Below are positions 36,546-48,785 of a stretch of 64,000 nucleotides of DNA, one piece after another. Origin of the DNA: Jacaranda mimosifolia (taxonomy: Eukaryota > Streptophyta > Magnoliopsida > Lamiales > Bignoniaceae); the NCBI GenBank assembly GCA_018894105.1, contig CM032118.1:27570690-27634689 (forward strand). The letters are read 5' to 3'. A model generated the notes under the pieces. It was not told where the DNA came from. It did no database searches and saw only the letters and a list, made by a program, of their open reading frames with translations. The number at the start of each line of letters is the position of its first letter. Positions within the stretch are counted from its first letter, which is position 1. The translations under genes and the position numbers were made by a program.

Positions 36546-37366
36546 CTCTATCTACAGAGAAAGTGAGTACCCACACCACAACAACTAAGAAAGCAAAATA
36601 AAACACATAGATTTACGTTGTTCACTCAGTTCAAGTTATATCCATGGGCGAGCAGAAGAAATTTTGTTACTCTATTGGAAAAGGAACAAGTAGGAGATTT
36701 TAGAGTATTTGTATAAGTTACTCTCAATTGAGTTCTTAAAATTATTAAAGAATACTCCTATTTGTAGGAGAAAAATAACAGGGGTAGAAACCAAACTTTA
36801 GTCCTAGTCAAACTAGATCTCTAAGGAATCTAATCGCAACCAAACTAGGATACCAAATCCCAACCAACTTAGAACTTTTTACACACAATACAACATTTTC
36901 AAAAATGCATTTACCAATTTATATAAAATTAAAAACACAAGTAATATTGTTAAAACATAATAAATACATAATGGATGTGTAAGTATATCCCACATTTTTT
37001 AACTTTTTGACATAGAAATTATTTATTGTATATGGGTTATATTAATCAATAATCAATGTTTTATGTTATTTAGTGCGATTGTTAGTAAAAGTCTACTATT
37101 ATATATCTACATTATATAAAAAATTAAATGATTTATTATTTATTATAGTGTCAGCAATATGATAATGAAAATTCAAGCACGTAGAAATGGCATGAAACAA
37201 TATCTAATATTAGGAATAAGATCTAATTTTTTTATTGATATGCGTAGGAGATATCAAATTTTAAATGTCAGAAAATTGCTTTTGTTTTGAAATGAAACAA
37301 GTAATTGTTTAACAGAAATTGTAAGCAATTCCAATTGGTCCACGCAACACATACATCAACCACACT
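36546..37366. other. Intergenic stretch with a dispersed-repeat-like block
   Basis: 36590-36660 has the words GATTTACGTTGTTCACTC and TCCATGGGCGAG, which resemble a block seen in many plant retroelement LTRs. I cannot define its ends. The rest is AT-rich with no gene. Confidence 0.4.
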
Positions 37367-38082
37367 TTGAACAAAAATTCGGACTTCCAATTACAACTAC
37401 CAATTCATTTTGTAGACTCCACTTTTGCAGGGGCAGCCGACTCCCACATTTGGCTTGAGCCTATCATAGCAGGCTTCATTGGCTTTGTGCTGGCTGACCT
37501 CACATCCAGAGTCTACCTTTGGGGCATTGACAACTACGGTGGCACCAAAACCCTAATTTTTGGTGCCCAAATTGAAGCATTTCAAGGTTACCACAAGTGG
37601 CCCTGGACGATCACGCGTCACCAATTCACCAACAACATAAATGCATTGGCACACGCTATGACTTTTATTGTTCTCCCCATAAATCTTCTATGCAACAACC
37701 CAGTTTTGCTTAGATTTGAGTCTGCTCTGTTTGCATTATGTTCAGCTAGTAGTTTCACTCATGGGCTCACAGGATAGAGAGTAGGCTACCGCCGATGGTG
37801 GTGGTGTTGTAAGACGGTAGAGTGTTGGTATCGTGGTCATAGCACGTGGCTCACCACCGAGCTTAGTATAACAACAAATAAGGCATTATGAATAGGGTTT
37901 GGAATGAGATATTGGATAATTCAAGGTTCTTTGAGGCCATAAAAATGGTGATCTTCTTCAAGTTTGGTGTAAGGCCGAGGTCTTGGAGTGAGCCCAACTC
38001 AGATTGCACTAAAGAGATTGAAACCATGTCTTTAGTATCACAATGTGTCAACCTTGAACATTTCTATTGTGTTTTTTTTTAA
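37367..38082 (+). pseudogene. FAD4: FAD4-type plastid fatty acid desaturase pseudogene
   Basis: The open part (37367-37774) contains DSHIWLEPIIAGFIGFVLAD, IDNYGGTKT, AQIEAFQGYHKWPWTITRHQ and NALAHAMTFIVLP, which match the FAD4/Kua (TMEM189-like) desaturase domain. This family desaturates palmitate on plastid phosphatidylglycerol. After a TAG at 37775 the homology continues with frameshifts: LPPMVVVL, then HVAHH at about 37837, then VWNEILDNSRFFEAIKM and KFGVRPRSWSEPNS (37890-38000). There is no usable ATG and no transit peptide; the first codon of the open frame is TTG. Two conserved histidines are replaced (VYLW for VYHW, QGYHKWP for QGHHKWP). Intron-free, but plant FAD4 genes usually are as well. 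Confidence 0.9.
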
Positions 38083-38512
38083 GAAAAAAAGAATATTATT
38101 TGTATGTATTTGAAAAATGTATACTGGAATTTGTTTTGGACTTCAAAAAATATTAAGTTAAATAATTTCCTTTGGGTTGTGTCTTTTCATTTATTTATTT
38201 ATTTTTCGCTAATATTTAATCTCGATCAAGATCATTTCTGCGTATATATTATAAATTGAAACCATACTTTAAGATTATTATCTACTACTGTCAATTGGAA
38301 AATTGGCCCAATAACATTCTCTCATATTTGTATGAGTGACATTTGAGTTTCAAATTCCAATGATACTTTGACATATGTGCATATTGAAATGAAAAAAGTA
38401 CTTATCACTTTTAACTGCCACTCAATTAAGAAGTGCAAATCTTATCTTTATTATGCTATTATTAAGTTAATTTTATTATACTTAATTTAACAATGCATAA
38501 TTTGTTATTCTT
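38083..38512. other. AT-rich spacer
   Basis: Nothing recognisable between the desaturase pseudogene and the gypsy-type LTR. Confidence 0.5.
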
Positions 38513-38815
38513 TGATGTTCAATGGAAATGAAATTAACGTCCTTTCTGGAAATCAATATAGCACAAGGCTTCTACTTTTAAAATACACTTGTGTAGATTT
38601 AGAGTTCGAGTTTCACAAATGATTATTTAGTATTATTTGACTTTAAAAGTTGGTATTTATATTAATTAAGTTCTTGGTGGGTTTTGACCCACTTGGATTG
38701 GGAGTCCATCTTGGTAGACTAAATTTGTGGGCTCATCGGTCCCTTTTATTTAATTAATTTAGCTTCTCCTTTGCTTTTCACTTTTTTATACTTAGAATCT
38801 TATTTTGTTATATCA
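38513..38815 (-). repeat. Gypsy-type 3' LTR (left copy)
   Basis: 303 bp. It aligns by eye over its whole length with 47664-47931, with many substitutions and small indels, so the element is old. Confidence 0.7.
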
Positions 38816-39599
38816 TCAATCCTCCAACTTTTAATTGAAAATTTATCTTTTCATATTGAAGGTATAAATTGAGGGTTAATTTTATTTTAGCTTACCTTAG
38901 TAATTAATTTCATTATTTCATCTCAACCTTACCTTTTAATTTAATTTTAATTAATTTCAATGATCAATTAATCAATTGAGAAATTCATAAGCCTTTTTCA
39001 TTTATTACGTTTATTAGGTAGTGATGTAATAGCAACTTGCATCCTCCAAGGGACTTAGCAATTTGATCTTTCTCAAGGCTTGGAAGTTGCCTTGTAGCTA
39101 GAATGAATTCAAAAAGTAAGTTTTTACCTTTTCCTTTACTCCTTCCCATTACTTAGATTTCCTAACTCTTTCGAGATAATTACTTTTGAAGAATCCAAAC
39201 TAGAGAGAGATATCCAATTGTGAGAGCAAGATATGGGGTAGTAGGGTTGAATTTAAGTCGAAATCCAGAAAAGTTGTGGGAATAGATAGCTACTAGCGGT
39301 AGGAGGTTCGTTACCCGTGTGGAGTAAGGCAGCGATGGGGCTACCCCCAAGGTGTGATCAAGTGCCCAATGGGCATGCAGAGATGTCTCATATAGGTTGC
39401 TCTTGGAGGGGACTACCATTTCAGGTAACCTCAATGGTGTTGAATTGGTTTGTATTCACAGGATTGTCCTTGTGGTATTTCAACCTCCTCTAAGTTTGTG
39501 AGCCCCTCTTTGGATGCATCTTCCAATCTAATTTTGGATCATGAGTTGTGCATCAAGAGCATGTTCATTAGTCTTTAGTTATTGAGTCATGTTTTTTGT

Positions 39600-42500
39600 T
39601 AGAATTAAAGTTTAATTCAAAGCTAAGTCTTGAGATGAGTACTCGTTTGATGAGGGATATAAGAACATCCTTTTGTCGAAGAGAGTCTTGCTAGTATTAG
39701 TAATTTGTCTTGTTTGCTTACTCTGGGGAAATTGAAACTATTTAAACACAAGGTTTGCCTTACTGATGAGTTTGAGTTCATTACTCCTTTTTTAGAGCAT
39801 AACATTATGTTGCCTCTTCCACAATACTTTACAATTTTTAGTGGGTATTTTAACAATGGGTTTTCCCATTCTCCTGATCCATACTTATTAAAGATAGTTG
39901 GAAGTTATGGAATATGTTTGAGCTAGTTTGCTCTGAACTCCTTCACGTATTTTATGGGGTTCCAACACTACTTTAGGGAGTTGAGTCTTCTCGTTTCTTT
40001 AGACAACTTTCACTCTTCTTTGTTGTAAGGAAAATTCTAAGCTAGGTGTTCTTTTGTTTTTTCCTAGACTAGATTGTAGATTCTTTTAATGGAATACCAT
40101 CTTCTCGAGGGCCTTAGAAATGCCATTTTTCCTTTGTGAGAGATGAGGGTTAGGGGTCCCTCGTATTTGAAGTAGTTCGTATTTATTGACACATTTGTAG
40201 AAGGTTTCTTGTGACCTTCATCAACACTTCAAAGCCTATGTTGTTTGTTTTTTCCTATTGTATCACTTACATGTTTCCTACTGGTACATAGTTGATTTTT
40301 GGTTTCTCTTTTTTGTTTGTGTATTTATTTTGGTATTTATGCTTTCTTCTCAGCAATTGTGCTATTTTTCTTTGTTACTCTACATTTAGCTAAATTTAAT
40401 TCAATTTACTTACTCTTGGTAGAGACGAAGAGTAGCTTAGTGAGGATTTACACTAAGAGGATAAATGGTGGTTCTTGCGGGAGATCTTTCGTGGAACAAT
40501 GAAGTAGAGATTCCTACCGAGTGACCGGCATCCGATTCTCCCAGGAGGCATTCCATAGAGCCTTAGATTTTTGCCTTAGCTTTTCGCCCCTCATTTGGCA
40601 CCTTAGTTAGATATAGGTGATGGTTCCAAGCCAATGGTTTTGGGGCTGAGGCTGACTGAGAAGTTTACTCAGGCTACTACAAAAAAACAAAAAAAAGTAT
40701 TCATTATGAAAAATGGCTATGAAATTAATTTTATAGCTATAGCTACAAATTCTCATAGCAAATATAATTTTTTTTAAATAACAAGTTAAAAAAATTATTA
40801 GCTATCAATTCATAGCTTTGTTCATTGGAAATTCAACAAATTAGTGTTGGAAATAGTGCTCGGCAAGCTAATAGGTTTGGCCTTGTAAAGCTATTTTCTT
40901 GTAAAAACAATCTTGATTGAATGATATCTTGTATATGGTCACATTCATCTCATGCACCATATTACTTCACTGGCATTTAGATGAAGTCCTTAGATCACTT
41001 AAGACTACGGGACTTGGTCACGCACTAGGTGGTGATCATGAAATAAGTCTTACATGATCGTGATCTTAAAACACTCCAAATCATAGGATCTTCGGAGACA
41101 GGACATCTAAGATCCGGATAGACTTGCACTAACGATGCATAAATCCAAGGGGTTGGACATTGCTTCGTTCCATGAGCAACCGCATGTGATACAGGTGCGT
41201 GTTAGAGAACAAGGCACTGAAGACCTATCAGAGACTCTACTAGGTAGCCGTAGTGGCAAGTCGGTAGTGGTTAGTTCTCCTGCTTACGCTAGTGCATATT
41301 ATTAGTCCTCTAACTTGAGGATCCATGGTAACCTTGTGTCCGGTCCTCATGCTTTAACTCATCCTTAGTCACTTAGCGGGCCGTTCGAGGTGAGATTGGG
41401 TATGAGCTACTTGGCATGAAGGTTTGTGAGATCCAAGAGGGAATCTGACTCCTCGCTTTTGTGAAGGGCGAGTATATCTCCTATACATTCTATAATGATC
41501 AATTTCAAGAAATCCTTGTGCAAGGTGGTATGACAATTTGGGAAAGGAATTTTCCAAAGTTGAGGTCATACAAAGGAATCGGACATTTAGAATAGAAGCA
41601 TAGAATCGAGGCTATTAGAAAGCCTACAAATATCTTGCCCTAGGCCTCTTTCGGGAGATAGGAGACGGAAGGACCGTATTTGCATGGAACGCATAGAGCT
41701 TTAAATGGTTCTCATATAGACATTCATTTCGACCAATTAATTGGGCTCTATGGGCTTGAGGTTGGACATCGACCATGGAGATTAGGTACTCTTCAATTGA
41801 TGAGATCGATTGAATCGAGTCGACTAGTTTAAAAGGAGTTTTAAACTATAATGAATATTAAATATTCAAAAGTCACAACGGGTTATGAGCCTATGTCCAA
41901 TGAATGGTAGAACCCAATGGGTCACACACAAAATCCAAAAGACCTTCCTAATTGATGGAGAAATTTTTCTAAGTGTTAGAAAGATAACATTTTTCCATGG
42001 CCAATTTTTGGGAGACTTTTGAAGATCAATTTTGGCTTGATTAATTTAAGTGTTAAATTAATCAATTAATTTAAGGAGTTAAATTATGCAAATAATTAAA
42101 GAGTTAATTATTTGGTGCCACATTGATCATCAATTGATCAAAGTTAACTTAAGTGGTTAAGTTGACTAAAGTAAACTTAAAGTTAAGTTTACTTTGACTT
42201 AATTGTTAAGTCAAGGTTAATTAATTAAATTAATTAGATTAATTTAATTAATGGAAGAACAAGGATTTTAAGAGGGAAAATTCAAATTGGATTTGAATTA
42301 ATTTGGAATAAGATTCCAAGTTGGCAAGATGAAATTCAAATTCAATTCAAATTCAAATTGCCAACTTGCACACAACTAATTTTCGGTCCCCACATCCTCA
42401 TGGATGGCATCACACCTCACACACTCTATATATAGATATAGATCTAGATGAATTTTAGTGTAATTTTCAGCATTAGAAAATCAAATTCTAAATGCTTTCC

Positions 42501-44090
42501 CTCCAAAAAAAACCTTTCTAGGCAAGATATTCATGTGTTGAATTCTTCCTTTTTCTTCCCTACCAAAACTCTCCAAAAACCAATCATACTCCATCTCCAT
42601 CTTCAGATCTAATCCAACTTAGGATCTGGAGATTTAGGATCTCATCTTTGGTGTGTGGATCAACGTTGGAGGCGATTTCGCGTGAGATCGCTATTTCACA
42701 GTTTCCTACAGATCGTCTGACTTTGTGAATTTTTTTTGGAAGTTGTGATGTGATTTTTGATCCAAATTTTCTACTAAAGATAGCCTAAGGTGTTAGGTAT
42801 CTCCCAGAGTTTTGTTCGAATTGATTGAGAGTTTTGGTTGGTCAAATTCGGATCTGAATCCGCTGCGCCAGATCTAGTCACGAATCTGCCAATACTTGGA
42901 GATTTGTTTTTTCTTCCTTGGATCTTGCTTCTAAAGGTAAGTATCTTCTTCTAATTCTGAATATACTACATGGTATGACCCTGGGATGACCGATTGGCAT
43001 TAGATTTGGTGTTTTAATTTTGAATTATTGTGCATCTTAATGCCGATTGTTCCTTCAATTAGATACATATTCTTCATAAAAAATTAATATATAAAAAATA
43101 AAAATGATCATCAGCTATAAATTAGTCATCGCGAAGGTTAACTATGATATCATTTACTTCAAGTTTAGCTAGGTCAATATCATAGAGTAGCTAAAACTAC
43201 AAATTTGTATATCTTTTATGAATTAATTGTAGCTGATGCCCTATTTATTTTTATAGTCGGAGTCTGCTGCCGGAGCTACTTGTCCTCAATCTTTTTACCT
43301 CTTTCATGTTGGCAAGGTAAAGGGATTTTTCCAATATGGATTGAGTAAGAGATGTGGTATTAACTCTCATTAGGACATCGATGAGACTACTTTTCAACTA
43401 TTGGGGTGGATTCAATGAGTATTATCAAGGGAAGTAAGATGTATTCTTATGTTCCCAACTGACAAGGCTTGCTACTGGGGATTTAGCATGATAATCTTTT
43501 TCTCTTTTACTTAGCTTATTTCGCTTGCATATTATAATTGCATGCATGCATATTTATTTGAATATTTTACTTAATACTTCAGGATAAGGCCTTGAACTTG
43601 GTTGTGCTAATCTTCTGGCAAGCAAAGAAGATTATAACTATGATAGCCAAGCTTAGTGAAGAGGCTTTAGGGCTTGCCCAAGAGAAAGATTAGAAAGGCA
43701 AATAGTTTGCCAAGCTGCTAAAGGAGCATGAGCAACTAAAGGAATAATATGTCAAGATGGTGTGACTGGAAGGAAGTAACTAGGTCCTCTGCCGGAAAGT
43801 TGCTTGTGTCCACTACATGAGAAGAGGCCGTGAAGGAATTAAATGGCTTTGATAAGTTCTTTAAGGAAATTGAGATGGAGGCCATTACAAGACATGAGCA
43901 ACTATCTAAAGTTGTTGTTGTATGGTTGGTACCCTCTAAAGGACTTGTTGCTACTTGACCAAACTATTTCCATTAACCTCCTTACTAGTTCAGTTGGTAG
44001 ACTGCAAAGGTTGACACTGAGGGTATGGCTGAGTATCCAGCTACTGTGGCTCTACATGCAGCTAAATAGGAGTTAGACTAGGGCTTAGTC
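39600..44090 (+). pseudogene. Convergent ORF relic (gag-like/plant-mobile-domain-like), split by a solo LTR
   Basis: Plus-strand coding sense, opposite to the host element. The first part (39705-39926) reads FKHKVCLTDEFEFITPFLEH and LPLPQYFTIFSGYFNNGFSH; this resembles the globular domain of putative plant transposon gag-like proteins. Weaker sense continues to about 40500. After the nested solo LTR, 43585-43745 gives AKLSEEALGLAQEKD and FAKLLKEHEQLKE, a coiled-coil segment as expected toward the C-terminus of such proteins. Many stops interrupt it. Tat-lineage gypsy elements are known to carry an antisense ORF near the 3' LTR, and the position here fits. The family match is from memory of sequence style. 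Confidence 0.4.
40845..43057 (+). repeat. Solo LTR, Copia-B family
   Basis: 2213 bp from TGTTGGAAATAGTGC to TGTTCCTTCA, flanked by a perfect 5-bp duplication ATTAG (40840-40844 and 43058-43062). It matches the other family LTRs. No internal sequence is present. Confidence 0.9.
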
Positions 44091-44394
44091 TTACCTTTAG
44101 TTGAGGATCACTTTGTTTTTGTTTATTTCTAGCAACATGTTGGTTAGTCTTTTTTATGGCCAAGTATAGCTTGGATATTGTTTGTTATTTGTGTACTTTG
44201 ATACTATTAGGCTTGATGTCTTCATTGTAGATGTTTGAGCAACTTTTGTGCTGTTTTGCACTTGGTTATTTTGTTGATTGCATGGTTTATGCTTTTGTCA
44301 ATCTTTTATGTATGTGTATTTTGTCATGTTTTCGGATTTTTTCCTTTTTAGGTTGCTTCTTTGAATTTTGCTGCAAGAAAACGCAATAGTGAGC

Positions 44395-45015
44395 TCCCTT
44401 ATGGGTCTTGTAGCATGCTCACTTTTGTGAGGCTTTGGGGGCTTATAATAATGTTGATGTCAGTTCACCCCATTAGGGGTCTTCTAATGGTGTTGATGTC
44501 AATGTGCCCTCTTAGGGGTCTTGTAATAATGTTTGTTATTGTGTGCCCACTTGGGAATTTTATAGCAGTCTTTGATATCCACGCGCCCCCTTAAGGTTCT
44601 AATAGTAGTGTTTGTCGTTGCATGCCTATTTAGGGATCTTAGAAGTCTTTCTTGTTGTGTGCTCCCTTGGAGGTCTTATAGCAATCTTTCACTTATTTAC
44701 CATTTGCCCCCTTGAGGGTCTTATAGTTGTCTTTTGCTTGTTTGTCATGTGCCTTATTGAGGGGCTTACAATAGTCTTTTCTATTGTGTGCCACACGTCC
44801 CCTCGGACATCTTACAGTGGTCTTTTGTTTGTTTGCCACGCATTCCCTCAAGGATTTTATAGTGGTATATGTGTTCTTTAGCATGCACCCCCTCGGAAGT
44901 CTTCTAGTGGTCTTTGTTGGTTTGCTACACACCCCTTGGGGGTGTTATAGTATTCTTCTTTAGTTTCCCACACCTCCTCTAGTGGTCTTATAGTGGTCTT
45001 TATTTTTCTATAGAA
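44395..45015. repeat. Degenerate minisatellite, about 15 units of 37-46 bp
   Basis: Successive units share a core like CCCCTTGGGGGTCTTATAGTGGTCTTTG followed by a T/G-rich linker ending in GTGTG or CCACAC. Units start near 44395, 44443, 44470, 44509, 44548, 44586, 44626, 44662, 44704, 44751, 44799, 44843, 44886, 44930 and 44972. Unit length grows from about 39 bp on the left to about 45 bp on the right. The ORFs that cross it are by-products of the repeat. Confidence 0.85.
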
Positions 45016-45899
45016 GGAAATGCTTGGAGAGATATTGCTATTTTTATTTTTTATTTTTGTTTGCATGTGCCTCCATGGGTCTTAGCACAAATGCATTATT
45101 TCTATGAATAATTTTAGTGCAATGAGAAAGACAAGTATGCAGAAACAAGAATGTTTTATTTAATTCGCAAAAGAGACAGTTGCTATCTCCCAAGTTTGCA
45201 CAGTCTTTTATTCATGATAAACAAGAAACTAGCCTAAGTTAATGGTAATGAAATTTGAACGTTGAAAGGGAAACCTAATCTATTGATATAAACAAACTTA
45301 TTTTGAAGGCCAACCTATTGGAACTCAAGAGGCACATTTGTTGAGGTTGGGAACTTTCTCTATCTCTACATTATTAGTTGAGTTGCTAAAGATGGTTTCT
45401 TTCATCTCAAAGGTTCCTTTTACTACAATCTCACTATAACTTTTCTCTTTGAGAGTGTGACCTCTTATAGAGGTGTTACAATCGTGTTAGCCTCTAGGGC
45501 TGAGCCTTTGCTTTTGTCTCCTGATCTGTTCAATGTTGCCCAGGACTATCTAGGTTGAAAATAGAGAATCTTACCCCTTTTAAGATGTTAGCATAGCATT
45601 CCTTAGCAGTGGACATTAAGGTGTCCAATTATTTATCCTATTCCTCTAGGAGTAGAGAACTTCATATTCATATGGTAGGTATGCATTAACACCCAGAATA
45701 TGTTCAAGTGGGCCTCTCTATGATAATGTTGTCAACTAATTGGGCCTTAACTACTAGAAACTTCACTATCTTCATAACCCTCTGAGGATGAGTGGCTAAG
45801 GAAAGAGAAAGAGAGAGTTCTCCAAGTGCTTTTCCAATTACATCAATGAATCCCACTAAGTGGTGCTGATCTTCTGTAATTAAGTGTTGTTTACACTAA

Positions 45900-47600
45900 G
45901 ATAGAGGAAAGCGTCATGGAAGATGATGTTTGCCAAAATCCTTTTGTCAACCAAGATTTTCTTTACCTAGAAACTGGTTAAGGAGGCTGAGATCATGAGT
46001 GCATCATTATGCTCTTCTCGCCTTGTCTCCATATCTTTTTCTCCAAAGGTAATATAGGAAAGTGGGAGATGAACTTTATATACATCTAGAGTTGGCTCCA
46101 AAATAGTAGCTTATGCCTGCTTGGCATTCCTCCGATTAAAGAAATCACCTCTTGCATGTCCTCTTGAGATCACTAAGACGGCGCCAACAATAGGCAAGTT
46201 GTTAGTCTTATATTGGCGCTGAGTTTCCTTAGACTTTGACTGTTTGCCTAGTAAGTGCCGATGGTTTTTGTCATTTCCTTGCCTGGATCGTCTGAGCTAC
46301 CAATTGTTTCAGGCATCCATACTAGATCAACTTATCTATCTCATCATTTCTATTGTAGCACTCTTCAGTAGGATGCCATCAATTATGGTGAAAATAACAC
46401 CACTTCTTGAACTTCTGTATCTTGGAGGTGTTAGACTAGGCCTTATTTCTCAACAACGATAAGTATGTCCATCCTTGAGACATTCAAAGGTATGTACCTA
46501 GAGATCAATCTTGGAAGGATGAACTGGTGATCCTTTGGATTCTTGTTTGTGCTGCCTTCTTTTTCTCGCATCTTGTGCTTATTTACATCTATTGGGGCCA
46601 TCGGTTACTTCCTCACTCAGACGAGGAGTTCCTTTGGAGTAGGGGCGACTTCATTATTATGGATTCTTAGAATTTCCAATGCTTCATGTTTTATTGAATA
46701 ACACTAAGTAGGAGCTCTTGGGTGATATTGGGATCTCATGCACCGCTTAGACAAGATGATTGATATAGTCCCTCAATATTTCTCTATCTTACTACTTGAT
46801 GGTAAATTGATAGGTGGCCGTCTTAGGGTACTTATGGTTAATGGAGAAGTTATGGAGGAAATATTGTGTAAGCTACTCCCAACTGGTGATGGATCCAATT
46901 GACATCTAATTAAAACAAGTTAAAATGCATTTGGTTAGCATAGTATGAAACACCTTGCAGTAAACAGCTTTGCTCAAGTCATAGAACTCCATAGGCAATA
47001 GAAAGTTGTCCAGGTGTCCTTGGAGGTTACTTATGTCGTCGAACTCTAGAAGATTAGTGATCTTCATTCCATATGGGAGCAACTTTGTTGAGATAACTAG
47101 GGAGAGCAACAGCTAAGGGAAAATGTTCACTTTATGTACCTCTTGAGTGCTGAGAAATAGTAGAGCAAGTTGGAACTTTAGTTGTGGTAGGTAATCGCAG
47201 CAACTAATTAGTAGGGTGGAAGACTATATGCCGACATGTTCAGGTGACAGAGGGGCAATACCGCATTCCTCTTGTTTGCCCTGTGTTTAGTCCTCTCTAG
47301 TGATGATGATGCTTCCTGACTTTGGCAAGAGACCGGGGTTGCTCTCGTGGGTGGTTCCCGTCAACATATGGCGACTGCTTTGTCTGCAACTCATGCAAAG
47401 GCATTTTCCAAAAGTGCTAACTTCTTAAGTCATCTGCAGCGTTGGTCCTCTAGAGAGCGGAACCTGCTACTTATGTGTCAGCTCTAGTGGTGGATGCGCA
47501 TTAGGATCTTGCTCAGCTGTTGAATGGGACTACAAATTTGTCTAACTGCTTTCTGCATTCTTGCGTCAGGGTTCCAATGGGGCATTGGAGTTTTGAACTC
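45900..47600 (-). pseudogene. Gypsy gag and protease remnants
   Basis: On the minus strand, 47060-46906 has LLEFDDISNLQGHLDNFLLP and KAVYCKVFHTML, matching the retrotransposon gag domain of plant gypsy elements. Downstream (46200-46140) is VISLIGGMPSR, like the linker before protease. At about 45966-45920 the protease segment reads ILVDKRILANIIFHDAF. It aligns with the family's LxDNGSSADILF, but the active-site NGS is replaced by KRI. Stops are frequent. No RT follows within the element, so its pol is deleted or was never present. Confidence 0.65.
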
Positions 47601-47654
47601 TAAATCTCTTCTATATCCTTACCATTCTATAGTCAGAAGGTAGTTCTCACAAAT

Positions 47655-47661
47655 GGCGCCA
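47655..47661 (-). promoter_or_regulatory. Primer binding site TGGCGCC
   Basis: On the minus strand, the LTR end ...ATATCA is followed by TT and TGGCGCCATTTG. TGGCGCC complements the 3' end of tRNA-Asp, a common gypsy primer. Confidence 0.65.
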
Positions 47662-47663
47662 AA

Positions 47664-47931
47664 TGATATTACATGAAAATAAAGTTGGGTTTCTTTTTGA
47701 AATCAATATAATGTTAAACTTCTATTCCTGGAATGAACTCGAGCTTTGCAAATGGTTATTTAGATGCCAAGTTGATATTTATATCAATTAAGTTCTTGGT
47801 GGACTTTGACCCACTTTGTTGGAGAGCCCATCTTGGAAAATTGTGGGCACATTGACCACTTTTATTTAATTAATTTAGTTTCTTATTTATTTTTTACTTT
47901 TTAATCTTAACAATCATCTTTTGTCATATCA
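47664..47931 (-). repeat. Gypsy-type 5' LTR (right copy)
   Basis: 268 bp partner of 38513-38815. The primer site lies immediately to its left. Confidence 0.7.
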
Positions 47932-48777
47932 TTTTAATAAACTAATTATAATTTATTAATTTATATAGAATATCAATAGTAATACTAAAAATTGTCTAAA
48001 ATCAATGTATAATAAATTAGTTTGGTGCAATAATTTTGGATAGATATGTTATAAATGTGTAAAGGAAAAGTAGAAATGGTTGCTAACAAATGATGGTGTT
48101 CTAATTTTAATAGTTGAAAGACTAGGATTAATTAATAAAGACAATCATCTAAAGGAACAACAAGTAGACTATAAAAAATTAAATGAACCTAGTAATTAAA
48201 TGGATGCCACTATTATATTATAAGAATGTTCAAGAAAGTTGGAATTTAAATTTTGAGGGAGAATCAAAATGGGGCATGCATGCATTATTACTCTTTAATT
48301 TTTATGCAATATATATTTCTTGGTGGGGACGAGCAACAAATCCTTGTACGATCATTTTGACAATTATATACTTAAACTTCAAGTGTCAAAATGACCCAGC
48401 AGATATCTAATGACCATTGAGGTCTTGATTGAGACATGCAGAATGTCTACTTTGAATCAGATATTCCAACCACTTAGGGATCCTCCTCGTGTCTAAACAT
48501 TTGAATCATCCTTTAAGTTCTAAACTTTTCCATGATTAAGATTTTTCAGTGAAGCCATTACATGTAATTATATTCTAGAATTTTTTATTTAATAATTAAT
48601 TATTACTATAATCAACAATCAATAAATATTATTATTAAAACACAATATATTTTTAATTATTCTTAAATTTGAATAAAAAATTTCCTATTTTTAAAACCAT
48701 CCTTGAAACGCGTCTAATTGATTCACATGAAAAAGTCAAAAATACTCAAAGGGTCCAAATAAATCACCCCCGTAAAC
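47932..48777. other. AT-rich spacer
   Basis: No recognisable gene. A 75-codon ORF at 48183 shows no motif I know. Confidence 0.5.
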
Positions 48778-48785
48778 GATCATGG

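Larger units (their letters stand above)
38513..47931 (-). mobile_element. Gypsy-type element with gag-protease and a convergent ORF, no RT seen
   Basis: Short LTRs (38513-38815 and 47664-47931) share TTAAGTTCTTGGTGG and TTTTATTTAATTAATTTAG-type blocks in the same order. A TGGCGCC primer site on the minus strand (47655-47661) lies just inside the right LTR. A purine-rich tract on the minus strand (AAAAGTTGGAGGATTGA, 38816-38832 reversed) lies inside the left LTR. The element therefore points leftwards. In its own direction it has gag, protease, a tandem-repeat array, then an ORF relic on the opposite strand, then the 3' LTR. I found no RT, RNase H or integrase motif. A copia solo LTR is nested at 40845-43057. 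Flanking 5-mers (TTCTT, TTTTA) do not match. Confidence 0.65.

Noticed and set aside
40675..40844. CTACTACAAAAAAACAAAAA as a CACTA left terminus
   Set aside because: The start resembles a CACTA end, but no matching right terminus or 3-bp duplication was found on either side of the nested solo LTR.
44361..44932. Leu/Val-rich and Lys/Thr-rich ORFs on both strands
   Set aside because: They are translations of the tandem repeat array and have no protein features of their own.
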